From contig JAGMWG010000018.1 of the NCBI GenBank assembly GCA_020744225.1, forward strand, positions 682,001 to 746,000: DNA of 64,000 nucleotides, read 5' to 3'. Source of the DNA: Paraphoma chrysanthemicola. Lineage: Eukaryota > Ascomycota > Dothideomycetes > Pleosporales > Phaeosphaeriaceae. This document shows, piece by piece, positions 21,995-33,821 of this stretch (position 1 is its first letter; each line of letters opens with the position of its first letter). The position numbers were made by a program, and so were the translations under genes. Below the pieces are notes generated by a model, which was given only the letters and a program-made list of their open reading frames with translations, made no database searches and was not told the DNA's origin.

Positions 21995-22685
21995 GGCGGA
22001 TGCGGCGAGGAGCAATTGGGATGGATGGTGTGGGAGAGGAATGGATAGGATGCGGTAATTCGAACGTGGCTTCTGGACGCCGTCAATGGCACGTCCGAGC
22101 GCGAATCTGCCTTGGCGCGCTACGAGCTCATCCTGGTCCGCAACTACGCTTAGTCTGAGTCGCTACCGACACATGTCCCGCAAGGCTGCAGCATTGTTGG
22201 GAGAGATGTGCTACTTCGCCAATCAGCAGCGCCCGTTGCACAGCTATCCGCGCCGCAGAGACGAAACATCTCCTGAATGTCGTCGCTTCTAGGACCACGC
22301 CCGTTTGCTGGTGACTGGACTGCTGCAGCTACACCGCCCTGCTTGAAGCGCTCTCTCCAAATGTGCGGCGCGGCAGTGCGCAGCATCGCGGCTGCTCGCA
22401 TGGTTCCACACACTGACCCATTATTGCCTGTTCAGCAGACAAACTACAATAGCAGCTCTCATCTTCACCTGCAGTTTCCCTCCCTCACCATGCTCTCGTT
22501 CCCCGCTATTGTGTTGAACCATGGTACTCTATTCCGCCCAGCTTTCACTGCAAACTTGCCTGACATATAAACCAACCCCGGCCGCCTTCAACTTGACTAC
22601 CGCTAACACTGACGATTTTTCACCCTCACTACAAGACAATACGGGCACTCAACTGTCCTATACGTTCGATATCGGCGACTTCCTC
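21995..22685. promoter_or_regulatory. divergent promoter region, Irc22-like / CCCH gene
   Basis: Lies between divergent genes. An ATG at 22521 in good context (ACCATGG) is in frame with the CCCH gene and would add 55 residues, so the right-hand part may be coding or 5' UTR. Confidence 0.45.
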
Positions 22686-23823
22686 ATGGCTTCCTCGTCA
22701 TTCTACAACGGCGTCGGGTCTGGCTACGGCGGTGCGGACGATCTCGCCAACGATTCGTCTACTGCTGGCGGGCTCGATATGAGCGATATGAGTGTGCTAG
22801 TGCAGCTATATGCGCAGCACAGTGGTAACGATTACACTGATAGACTTTTTCGCGTATGTCCCCACTCTGCCAGTGGCTCAAGCGACTAACATAGTCCCAT
22901 GCCAGAGTATGATGGATGAGATTTGGAAGCTGGTTCAGGCACGCGATCAACTCCAGGCTCAAGGCACACGTCAAGCCAATTTCATTGCTGAGCTCTCCCG
23001 CTCGTTCAACGAACAGACGCAAGCGCTGGACGAGCTGCGGCTTCAACATGTTAGCCAACGCAACATTATCGCTAAACAGGCTCAAGCAATCGAAGAGCTT
23101 CGAGTTCAGTGCGCCAAACAACAGCGTGAACCGACCGAGGCGTTTAAGACAGCAGACGCCGCGAAAGTGTACAACATGATTCCTGGGCTCCCAACCCGTT
23201 TTCCACCAGCGCCTAATCGCACCTCATCCGCCAGGGACAGTGCGGTAGTATTGACCCCGACTACGTCGCCCACGAGTAGCCACATGGTTCGTACACCCTC
23301 CACGGGTTCTATTGTCATTTCAAAGCCTCCTGCCCCGGCCAAGTCAACTACCTGGGCATCTAGGGCTGCTGCCCCTCCCCCAGCAGTCTCCGAGTCGCCC
23401 GTCTACAAGCCCATCCAATGTGAAGTGGAAGTTCCCCGCAACCGCGCTGGCCAGCGCATCGACCCGCCCGCCGTCGACTACAACAAGGACGAAGTCAATC
23501 GCGTGAAGAACCTCAAGCTCTGTAACGTTCACTACCTTCGCAAGGAATGTCCTTACGGCTCGAAGTGTCAGCATGACCACGTGTACAACGCCTCTGCCGG
23601 AGAGCTTAAGACGCTCCGTCTCGTCGCCCGCATGGCCTTTTGCGCCAAGGGCAGTGCCTGTGAGGACAAGGGCTGCATTTACGGTCATCGCTGCACGGCG
23701 CCGCTCAAGAAGGTGAATGGCAGGACTACCAAGACGTGCTTGTTTGGTGAGAGCTGCAAGTTCCCGCCCGACTTGCATGATATTGACATGCGTGTCGTTC
23801 GCGCCGCTGCATACATCAAATAG
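22686..23823 (+). CDS. CCCH zinc finger protein with coiled coil
   Basis: Model join(22686..22853,22906..23823), 361 aa; intron GTATGT...CCAG of 52 nt with a GACTAAC branch. Residues about 55-130 form a Gln/Glu/Leu-rich coiled coil, followed by a Pro/Ser/Thr-rich linker. The C-terminus carries a C-x8-C-x5-C-x3-H finger (CNVHYLRKECPYGSKCQHDH), a second C-x5-C-x4-C-x3-H finger (CAKGSACEDKGCIYGH) and a third incomplete one (CLFGESCKFPPDLH). The CCCH fingers suggest RNA binding. No named orthologue is recognised; the protein type is common and conserved in Pezizomycotina. The start is uncertain: an in-frame ATG at 22521 has a better context, but the extra N-terminal residues look unlike conserved protein. 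Confidence 0.8.
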
Positions 23824-24441
23824 ATGGGCTACAGTGGCTGATTCGGGGGCTGTTATGGATGGATAAGTGTCCGATTTCTCTCTACCTAGAAATTTAATCA
23901 CAAGATTCAAGATTTCATGATTGTTTTCACAATACTTTTACTGTGGTGTTGCGACACTGCTTTACGGTATATCAGTAGCGGCGGCGTGCATCACCACCTC
24001 TTCACATATACAATACGACGGAAAAGACTGAGGCCCGGCATTACGGGAATGGAATCATCGGGTGGAGGTAATGGCGTTCAGTAAGGCTTCTCTTCACCGT
24101 CATTTCCTTCTATGTTCGGACGCTGTGACGTCCTATTCGTCCTCCCAAGAAGCTTCTCTAGGTAGTTAAGAACGTGGTAGCAATTTAGCCATTTCTGTAC
24201 GATCTTTTCGAGTGGGATGTGGGGTGAGCGAGGCTGAGTTGGGTCGCGACTTCCTTCATGCAGCTCCGCGCACGGACTTAGTGGCGAAGTTCAGCCTGAT
24301 GCCTGATGCAGCTGCGGTCGGCGCTTACACACCATGCTTCTAACACTTATCACGATCGCGGACTTCACTTGAGACCACTTCCCAGGCCTCTATCATATGC
24401 GTCCTTTCACATGAATATCTTTCTCAAGTTAAAAAGCGAAC
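23824..24441. other. intergenic, promoter of the chimeric gene
   Basis: 3' flank of the CCCH gene then about 500 bp upstream of the ATG at 24442. A G/T-rich segment at 24180-24250; no gene seen. Confidence 0.5.
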
Positions 24442-27400
24442 ATGTCGATGAAAGGGAAACAAGCCAAGATGTCACTGGGCGACTTTGTGGAGGACCAATG
24501 TATGACACTTCTTGTTCTGCATGAGAACGATACTCAAGCTTTCCAGCGTTGGGGTCATGGGCTGATGAGCTGGAGGACCATCCGACACCTCGTGAGTACC
24601 TGACACGAAGATCAGGATGGCAAGGCTAACTTCATTCTTAGCGCGCGGCGAAACAGGCACCAGCCCTGGCTTTAGGAGTTCTAACGATGGTAAACTTACT
24701 TTTCTCACAGCTGGAAACCCCGCAGACTTTAAGTCCAAACGTACCATGACGAAAGTGCGCAAGTCGGCCATGGATAGCTACTTGGCCTCCCATCGGCCTC
24801 CTGCGGAATCGACTTCAATGCGACCAAAAGAAAAGGATCGATCAGACCCGGAGGTTGAAACAGGATACATGGAATCAAATCGCGTCCCCGACATACCACA
24901 CAACATGGAGTCACGATCGGCACAGGAAAGTGCAACCGATAGCCGCTTCTCACGAGAATATCAGTTCAGCATCTCCCAGCCGAAAAGAAGAATTCATGGC
25001 AAGGCCGTTGCGTTGTTTGACTTTGCACAAGAGAACGACAATGAACTTGGACTGGTCGAAGGACAAGTGTTTCTGGTCTTGTATGATCATGGGGATGGAT
25101 GGCTGGTGGGCCAAGACCTGAAGACTCGTGAGACTGGTTTCGTGCCTCAGACATACACCCAGCTCATCGATGACGAGACGGCAGGAGCTCAGCTGGAGCC
25201 GGCTCAGAATTCAACCAAGTACATCCCAGCCCAGCAACCTTCGCTCCATGATATTTCTATGCCGGCACAGGGATTGCCTGCTGTAAGTCCTGTGTTACCT
25301 ACCTCTGGACTGTCGAGGGCCGTTTCTCAACCTCAAAGGCCACTGGTAATACATCAAGGCAATATATCAGAATCGATCAGCAAATGGACACCGACGCCCT
25401 CTGAGAAGCTCCAGCGACCTCTCCCAAGCTTTGCTAGTGAGAGCCCTCCGTGCAACACACTCCGCGTTGGTAATTTGCCCATGGAAGCCTCTGAGGACGA
25501 AGTCAAAGCTCTGTTCTCTAAGCAGCAAGGCTACAAACGACTGTGTTGGCGTACCAAGCAAGATGGCCCAATGTGCTTCGTCGAGTTCGAGGACGTGTCA
25601 TTCGCTACGAAAACTTTAGACGAGTTGTATGGCTATATGCTGCACAACAGTACCGGAGATGGTATTAGTCTGAGCTTCTCAAAGAACCCTTTGGGCGTGC
25701 GAAGTGATCACGCCTCAAAAGCACCTGGCCGCATTGGATTTCCCAGTGTTACTACTATTGCGCCGACAATTCATCAAGTACTTCCGGTGGCGGAGTCGAC
25801 CCTACCAAGTCTTCCTTATGGATGGGTTACACAATGGGACCAAGGGTGAGTATTTGCGGCACAAGCTGTTGTCAGCACCTTTACTGTCTTCGATGAACAT
25901 ATCTCGAGAGCTAGCGGCTAATTCTGGTATAGATCACGAAAGTATTACTGTACGTTACTCGTCCTTTCGCAAGTCGGCGCCGGAAATATGACCAGCCTTC
26001 CACTAAATTCGTTCATCAGATGTTCACAGAAACACTGGCGACTCTCAATGGGAATATCCCACCGGCGAGACTTTAAGAAGGAACAGTTTTGACGCTGAAC
26101 GTATGTTCCATGTTCCGTGGTATAGAACCGGATCCTTGGTCTGACTATTCGCAGCAAGAGGAGAATCGAGTGACCTCGCAATCCGTAAGTAAACCATGAT
26201 GGCCATCATAACTTGAGCCAACATGCCTTGACCAAAGCCGTTGCGATTGCTGCTAATAAGACCACCCACATAGGCAGTCTTAAGTTCACTACGACCAACG
26301 ATTTTGCGGGCTCTAGGCGGAACGATTTGAAGACGATTGTGCCGGATGTAGGGATGCCTTCCTCAAGTATAGAGGGGTTCAGCCGCGGCTTTTCATCTTT
26401 CGGAATGTCACACGCTTCTCCAACAACGATGGCGAACGCACAATCAACCTCACTCTGGAGGCAATGGCACGGGCAATTCAACGACCGACCGCAGCATCTG
26501 ATTCCTGTTGATACAGCAATAAAGTCAAATAACGACAGTTCCGGAACTAATGATGAGTTATACAGTACACTTCTTTGCCAACTTCTCCTGGATCGGATAG
26601 GTGACTATCAAAAGACCGTCATAGTCAGTCTCAGTGCAGACGGGGCTGAACGTGTGAATGCGATCGCTGATGACCTCGGCATGGCCTTCGCGCTCATTCA
26701 CCAGGAACGCCGACCGGTCCATATGGCAATGTGGCAGGATGCGAGCTTGATGCTGATCGGAGATGTGAAGAATCGCGCTGCAGTTCTGGTGGATCTCAGT
26801 AGTAATGGGCTACGCGAAAATGTACGCACGATGACGCGCGCCGCAAAACTGCTGAAGACGGAAAATGCATCGCACGTCTTTGCATTCCTAACCCAAGGCA
26901 GCCTAAACAGAGATAGTGTCGAGCGCATCAAGGTCAGCCACCTCGTCTATGTCGTTATTGTAACCAGGACACCCGGCCAAGCAAAGTTCTACTACAGGCA
27001 ACAGTGTCCGCAACTCCAGATTGAGACTCTTGTGGAAGGCTATCAACCGGAAGCACTCCCAGGTGTGCTATTCGAAGACGACTTAAGTTCAGGAATGCAA
27101 GAACTGGAGCGTCGTGTGTCTGACGATAGATCGCTTGATGGTAATGATCAAGAGCGCGGAGAGCTCCGGGAGTTGTCACAGAACGCTACCGATACACACC
27201 TTTCAAGGAGAAATCCTGCTGATCCCCAATCTCGTCGTCCGCGTTCATTTGAAGGTTATCCTGAGGTCTCAGTTGTTGGGGCAAGGGGAGTGAACACAGA
27301 TCTCGCCGGTACAGTCGCAGAGCAAATCAAAGCGCCCATTCTTGCAGAAATAGGGGTAGAGCAGGGTCAGGCGACGATAAAAATGGATGCTACATCTGGT

Positions 27401-30205
27401 GGCGAAAGTTCAGCTTCTAAAGTGGATCAACCACCCCGGCCATCATCACCATCCTCGGTGTTCGAATTCAGTGACGGTATCGACAGCGAAGCGTTGAGCG
27501 CTAACGGCTCAGACGTCGCACTGCCAGATTATGGTGCGGATGTGGCAAATGAGAAGAGCCTACCGATTGCCGATGAAGCAGACAATCTTGCGCAGCTCAA
27601 AGATGTACACGTTGAAGCTGACTTCAGCTCAAACGACGAGGAACAGGAACGCCGATTTCGCCAAAAGAAAAAGAGGTGGAGCGCAGGTGTCTTGAAGCGT
27701 TCGTATTCGTATAGTGACCTTGAGAGCAGCTATTCTGAAAACGAATCTCCAGGCGACAAGGCTCCAAAGGCTCGCCGCCTTCGTCGCCGTGTCCATGGAC
27801 CAGATAATCAGAGAGGGAATCTCACCTTCCAGGACAATGCAGATGCTGAAAATTCGAATTTATCGGGAAATGGAGGAATAGGCAAGGGGAGGATCAGGCA
27901 ACGTCCAATGTCTGTTAGCAGGATGAACAGTATGGACTTCGCCGCTGACTTTCAGTGGGAGACAAATTTGTCAGACCAGAATTCCAGGAAAGCACGCTAC
28001 CCGGCAGGACCGCCTCGCAAGACGGTCACAATTGGGTCGACTGAGATGATGCACTCACTGCAGAATCACTGGAGTCCAGGAGGCAGCCTTGGCCGGACGC
28101 ATGGCTCAGCAGCCTCTGTTAGCGACATCCGCAATCGCGGTAACGAACCCCGTCGCCAGAAAATACCCCGCTCAGGCTCAGCACCGAATGCATTTGGCTT
28201 GGTGGACGGCTTTCACGCTCGCCTACAATCAACACCAAACTCACCACCAGCATCTTCGCAGCCTAGTGAGGACGCAAGTAATATACCTACATCATGCACA
28301 CATTGCCTCACCCAGACAACGCCTCTCTGGCGCCGCAACTCTGAAGGTCACCCACTATGCAATGCGTGTAGCATGTTCCAAAAGCTGCATGGCGTAGTGC
28401 GCCCTTTGTCACTGAAGGACGATACTATCAGGAACCGTGATAAAGTTGGCCGCAACGCGCTAGTAGGGGCAGCATCAAGACATTTAGTGAAAGACTCATC
28501 TCGCAAAACCTCAAACGCACAAATGCTTGGGACCACCACACCTCCTTCACACAAGGCGAAAAATTTGGAGTCACCGCAATTGTTAGAGCTGCAATCTGTT
28601 CCCCGTGAGCATGAATGGCCCTTCCTTGGAGTTGAGCATGTCGCAAGTGACGAGGTGGAAAGGTCTGTGCCGGAAGAACCCTCGCTTGCGAAGGAACAGC
28701 TTGAGGATGGCAACGATATAGAGGATCTGCAGGAACTGGTTGACCAGGCGGAGCACGCACATCTAGTCAAGGACTTTCCTAGCCTCTTGGAATCAAACTG
28801 GAGCGATGCGCAGATGCTGGTACCGGAAGCCTTAAGATGGGACTTGGAGTTCCAAGCTGGAGTTTGGACGTGCACTCCATTACAACCCGACATTCCAAAG
28901 GATATTCCGCTCACGATCGGGAATGCCCCAGTTGTCCTACCCGTGGAGTATCATTGGCCTCCCATGGGTGGTGTGAATCCCCCTCCGGATCCTCGCCCTT
29001 CAGCACCGCTCGATACTCAAGCGCCGTTGACCGTTGATGTCATCCGCGATGTCTTTCTTACGTTTGAGGGCAGTGTAGGGTTCTACCTCCTGCTTAGTGG
29101 ACTGCTTCAAATCATCGTTCCAGACGATTTTGACACCGCATGGGCATCGTCGCATTTGCCACATAAGTACGGCGGTATGAAGGTTTGCTACATCGCTCAG
29201 ACGCTGGAAGCCACTATGCTGCCGAGTACCACCGAGATATCCAAGACTAGGCCTCCCTTGACGTCGCCTAGCACAGGTCTGTCAAGTATCTTCCGGTCGT
29301 CTCGTCCCTCGACGGTCTCCGCAAGTCCATCCCTCAAGCTTAACGACTTCATCGAGGCTCGGCCGAAATCAAACCACCGCAAGGAGAAATATGCCGGGAG
29401 ACTAGGACTGAAAGTCAGCAAGGGTAGCGACCCATACCTGCTCATGTCTTCGCACATCATTACCGAAGCGATGCTCGCGAAGTCGCATCGTGAGACAATA
29501 TTTGGACGTAGCCGTGGTCGCTTCGAAAAGCTAGATGACGACTGGAACAAGAGTGTAGAAATCTGGGCCGGCAACGAAAAAATTGGAACAGTTGAGAAGA
29601 CCTTCGACACCGAAGCCGAAATCTACCCTAACGGTTTCCAACATGATATTACTCTTATCCAACCATCATCGCCTGCTGCGATTCGAGACGTCACCTCGCC
29701 TATCCCTCATCTTGGCTGGCTCAATCACATGTCCTGGGCCTCACTTCGTCAGGCTACGTCATCAGTCAAGATTCTGGGTCCAACAGAAAGCCACCGATCA
29801 GCTAAGAGCATTCGATCCAGTATGCAATCAGAAATACTCATCGTCGGCGAAGGCATTTTTCTAAACCAGACAGAAGCAGCAGGAAACTCGAAATCATTGC
29901 GGGACCATGATGCCTCCACATGGAAGACTCTCGTATCAAGAGCTCTGCTATATCGTGTCTATCCCGATTTTGAGCCTCCCAAGGGGTATAGCGGCATTGC
30001 ACTGTATGCCGATGGTGTCAGAGAAGATGGCACCCAAGGTCCGGGTGTCGTTGGCTTCCAAAGCTTCGTACAACGTAGCGGACATGTGCAGAATTACGCC
30101 ATGGAAGGGCCGGCATTGGAACGCAGGCTACACGCCGGACGTGTTGCATTCTATGGTGCATTCGAGTGTCCTGATGAACTGAAGAAGAACTATACCATAG
30201 TCTGA
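24442..30205 (+). CDS. giant chimeric multidomain protein (eIF4B-N/SH3/RRM/WW/PRS-like/GATA-like)
   Basis: Model join(24442..24499,24547..24591,24642..25845,25933..25949,26020..26100,26155..26184,26274..30205): 5367 nt, exactly 1788 codons plus stop; all seven exons agree in phase and all introns are GT-AG. Domains in order: 1-40 eIF4B-like N-terminus (SLGDFVEDQ then SLGSWADE); 42-80 a common fungal motif (PADFK...VRKSAM); 154-208 SH3 (ALFDF, DGWLVG, GFVPQTY) like Nbp2; 303-385 RRM (LRVGNLP, CFVEFED) like Whi3/Scw1; 424-457 WW (W...YYY...W..P), built across a 17-nt exon; 588-746 the C-terminal half of a PRPP synthetase; 1060-1238 an AreA-like region with a GATA finger at 1153; 1367-1788 a fungal domain of unknown function. 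The PRPP loop has lost its acidic pair (ILVDD to VLVDL) and the finger reads CNACSMF instead of CNACGLF, so those parts are probably non-catalytic or altered. A translational, signalling or regulatory role cannot be assigned. It could also be a fused gene model, but the continuous 3.9-kb last exon alone links the PRS-like, GATA and C-terminal parts. Confidence 0.8.
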
Positions 30206-30889
30206 GCATCGAGGCTCTTTCCAACCTATAAATTTGCTCATATTTGATTGTTTGGGGTGATCTGCTCATTCTAGTCTCCTGGTGTGAGACGGCAGCGGTA
30301 ATCGATAGCGCAGTGGTAAGACTGTCGGACCTCGTTCTGTCATACATTACTCCTGCATCAGCCTCAGACTCGCGCGACTATAAGCAGCATGGCTCCCTCG
30401 CATATTTCTAGACCCATTATTGTTTGGACGCATTTCGGCGTGGATTGAGATGCGGGTAGATCTAAAAGTACACCTTCCTACCTGGTCCACTCAATATTTG
30501 GCCTTCCGTTCGGCTAAAGCGGCATAGACTAATATATCGATGGCATGAGACCAGTTGTGATTGATGTGCGTGTCTTCGTTGGCTTCCAGAGCTCTGTTGG
30601 TTTAGTGCAGCAAGCGGTCAGTCCAGGACTTCCACCACGGGCGAAGCCGCCCTCTATGGGCCGTGGAATATTGGCTTGGTCACATCTTGCGGAGCGTTCA
30701 AGGTGTTGGAGCAATATCAGTTACAGATTGGACACATGATCGTGTGGTTATATTTTTGCATACAAAGGCACGAAAAGGCATCATCACATGAATGAATCAA
30801 ACGAGCTGTCCTACTCCACCTTCACCAAACACCTTGTGAAGATAGCTATAGCAGGAGTTGATCATGCACGAACTCGAGGTTCTGTGCAG
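30206..30889. other. convergent intergenic spacer
   Basis: Between the ends of the chimeric gene (+) and the tail-anchored protein gene (-). A tRNA-like scrap near 30305-30340 was considered and rejected. No gene seen. Confidence 0.5.
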
Positions 30890-32274
30890 CTAGTCATGGA
30901 ATGAGCCCACGACCTGGGCGACAGCAAGCAAGACTTGCACAATGGTCAGACAGACGACGACAGTCGCAAAGCTATTTATGGTCAGCTTTCATACATGGCA
31001 AGGCAATTTCGCACTTACACGAAAGTATAATACTGCAGTGTGTCCCGTCGATCACGCAGCAAGATCCATATGCTTCGCGGCCGTGCCGTTTGCAGGTGCT
31101 TTTCCAGTGCCGTGATACGAGACCAGAGAGATGGAAACGTTTCAATGGTCCAGTCACTTGCCTCATCGTCCATGAGTCGCTCAAGCATTGGATCGAACTC
31201 GCTACGTGCAGACGTGCCGGTCGAACCACGATATGCTATCATGACTTTCTGCTTGTATCTCTGCGCCGAGCACGCCTCGCACCAGCAGAACCTCTGAACA
31301 CCGAAGAAGCGGCCATACTTTGCGTGCCAAGGGACAGGCCATGCATTGAAGAGGATCGCGTATGAATTGCGAATTTCCCGGATAAGTTCGTACTCTATGC
31401 CAAACACATGACATTCCGAGGCCTTAAAAGCACAAGGCAGAGCGAAAACTTCTAGAACACGACGCGTGTGATCTTCTAGGAGATACCTTCCACTTCTCTG
31501 CGAGAGTAACATGTGTCGCGATACGTTCATCGTCCATTCGATCTCGACACCGGCAATAGCGTCCAGTCGCCATGCATTCAACCTCACTGCTTGGAACGAC
31601 ATGGACTCGACCCCATCGTAATCGTCAAGCTCAAAGCCGTCAAGCTCAAAGCTGGCTGGCTCGCGCCTAGGCTCTACAGCTGTGTGGCCTGTCTTGACGA
31701 TGGTTGCTTCGTCACAACGCCCTGGGGCCGGCAGCAGGCGACTTCCCGATATCAATTTCCGCACATTATCAGAATATCCTGGTTCGGAAGAGTAGTTTTC
31801 CCGTTTTTCGTAGTTGTTGAAAGCTACGCAGACTCTGCGCAACCCATTGTGCAATCGCGTGAAGGAACTAAGCATCATGGTCCGTACGCCGAGGATGTGC
31901 ATGACACCGTCCTCGACAGCTGAACGTGGCGTGTATCCCTCATGTACTGACTTCCAGAACAATTCGTAGGCCGGATCTTCCTTAAGACGATCAATTAGCC
32001 CTCTGATGCTCCTAGGATACTCTCCGCTAGAATTGCCGGGAAAGTCATAGCTGCCTCGAACGCATTGTGTCACGTATATAAATAGTCGTAAGTATGCTTC
32101 GAAGCCTGAGTTTCCGACCGGCCGATTCGATATATAGTTCAGGTATGGTTCCGCGGTTGTATCATCAGGATAGTCTCTGAATCCTAAAGCGTGCGCAAGC
32201 GTGCGTCTGAGGTCTTCGGGCTGTTCGGAGGTCCTAGGAATTTCTACGAGAGGAATGGACATGTCGCTTCCCAC
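30890..32274 (-). CDS. unknown fungal protein with C-terminal membrane anchor
   Basis: Model complement(join(30890..30971,31019..32274)), 445 aa. The main exon seems to end at a TAA inside a GTAAGT donor; a 47-nt intron (branch GCTGACC, acceptor AATAG) adds a second exon encoding FATVVVCLTIVQVLLAVAQV and a short tail, a clear membrane helix. Thus the protein is probably a tail-anchored or C-terminal single-span membrane protein. The soluble part has no domain I can name; it contains an acidic block (ELDGFELDDYDG) and many Trp/Arg residues. C-terminal arrangements of this kind (RDRRDTLQYYTF then a membrane helix) recur in lineage-expanded fungal proteins of unknown function. Lone gene; no operon-like context applies. 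Confidence 0.75.
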
Positions 32275-32939
32275 ATGTTCAGATCAGCCTGATCAGTTAA
32301 GTAGTTGCGACGCGAAAATGTCTCTGTGCTTATCAACAGTTGTATGTGCAAGGGAGTGAGCATGTGTCCGGCTAGTTTGTGCGTGAGAAACTGCCGTCGT
32401 TGCGAGTTGGCCTCGAGGTTGCGGCTGAAGGTTGACGCAGGTGGCGGTGTCGGAATGGTCACAGCCTCGCGATCATCGTACTTCATCGATAGCCAATGTT
32501 CTGTTCATAGCAAGAGTCTGCCTGACGGTGATACTGCGAGATCTTGATCCCAACACGAGATGTTCAGGGACTGTTCTGTAGCAATCGATGAAAAATCACG
32601 CGCGATAGTGAACTTTCAAGTCTACAATCACTCAACACCGAATTCGAAGCCATGCCCAGCAAACTGATGCATCAACGGTATTATCATTATCTCTTCATCT
32701 TCATCTCTATCTTCATCGATCCTATGCATAATCACCAGTCCAAACACAACCCAGGACCAGCATCCCCAAACGGACAGGAATATACCCACACTCCCCAAGA
32801 ACAATTGTATGCAAATGTGTACGTCAAAACGCCCATGTTTATCGTCCATCTCTTGAAGCCAAGTCATCGCCATGCACCGTAACGCCATGCAGGCCGAATT
32901 GTACAAATGCAACCCACATCTCTTCACAATGCGCGCTTC
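32275..32939. other. intergenic, upstream of tail-anchored gene and 3' of PIR-like gene
   Basis: Both neighbours are on the minus strand. Includes a TCATCTTCATCTCTATCTTCATC pyrimidine tract near 32693-32718. No gene seen. Confidence 0.5.
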
Positions 32940-33821
32940 TCAAAGCATCCAAGCAGCGCCAACAATCAGCACAAACGCGCCCAACATCGACGTCCGGCTC
33001 GCAAACGTCGCGTCCGCTGCACCGCCAGCAGGAGGCGCTTCCACGGCGCCCGTAGCTGAAACCGCAGCTGAACTCCCACTGCGTGTTCCCGATGGCGTAG
33101 TCGACGCCGTCCCCGAAGACGCACGCGATGTGCTCGATCCATTGACACTCCCACTGAACGAAGCCGAAGGGCCAATTCCGCTTGCGCTGACGGTACTCAC
33201 CGCGCCGGTCACCGTGCCCAGACTGCTCTGCACACTCGCAACAGGAACCGTACTCGCGACACCCCTTGAGCTCGAAACGACGCTGGGCGTAGGTTTCGTC
33301 AACAGATTGACTTGAATTCTAATCTCCTCGCACTGGCCCCCGATATACTCGTCGTACAGGTTATAGAAGCCGCCGCTGCTGCATTGCCACCAGCGCGTGG
33401 TGCCGCCAATGGCGAGCGACCCGTTGGAACAGATGCTGAAGCCGCCCGTGTAGATTGCGCCTGCTTGCGGCGGGCCGTCGAATTGGAATTGGCGGTTGGC
33501 GACTACGGAGCCGGTGCGGCCGTCGCCGTCGCGCAGGATGCCTTCTTTGAGTGTGCAGACGAGAGCGCCATCGGCGGCCTGGTGGGGTGGGAGTTAGTGC
33601 TTGTTGTGGTGGGTTGTCTAGCAAGGGATGAGACTCACTGTTTGTGCGGTTTCGCGCTTGCTGGTGTGCCCGAATTTCAGAGTGCCAATGGTGAAATTGC
33701 TGCTTGCGTTGATTTGGCAGCCAGATGGTGGTGGTGAGGATGGTGCGATGCCTTCTTCGACGGCTTGGGCCGAGACGGTGGCTGCGACCAAGACGGGGAC
33801 GGCGAAGCTTGTAAAGCGCAT
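32940..33821 (-). CDS. PIR-like GPI-anchored cell wall protein
   Basis: Model complement(join(32940..33578,33639..33821)), 273 aa. Signal peptide at 1-19 (MRFTSFAVPVLVAATVSAQA). The 60-nt intron (GTGAGT...ACCAG, branch CACTAAC) is phase 0. The mature domain has CQINASSNFTIGTLKFG, LVCTLKEGILRD, VANRQFQFDGPPQAGAIYTG, GFSICSNGSLA and WWQCSSGGFYNLYDEYIGGQC, matching the four-Cys C-terminal domain of PIR cell wall proteins. A Ser/Thr/Gly-rich stalk follows, then a hydrophobic C-terminus (TSMLGAFVLIVGAAWML) typical of GPI attachment. Classical PIR proteins are linked by internal repeats and lack GPI; this arrangement is common in filamentous fungi. Role: wall structure or remodelling. Confidence 0.9.

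Noticed and set aside
24617..25849. Treating the SH3/RRM segment as a separate 410-aa gene
   Set aside because: It lacks a proper start, its stop lies within a GTGAGT donor region, and splicing completes a WW domain and continues in phase.
30300..30345. tRNA-like string (AGCGCAGTGGTAAGACTG)
   Set aside because: Resembles a D-arm/A-box, but no acceptor stem, T-loop (GGTTCGA) or closing stem could be paired.
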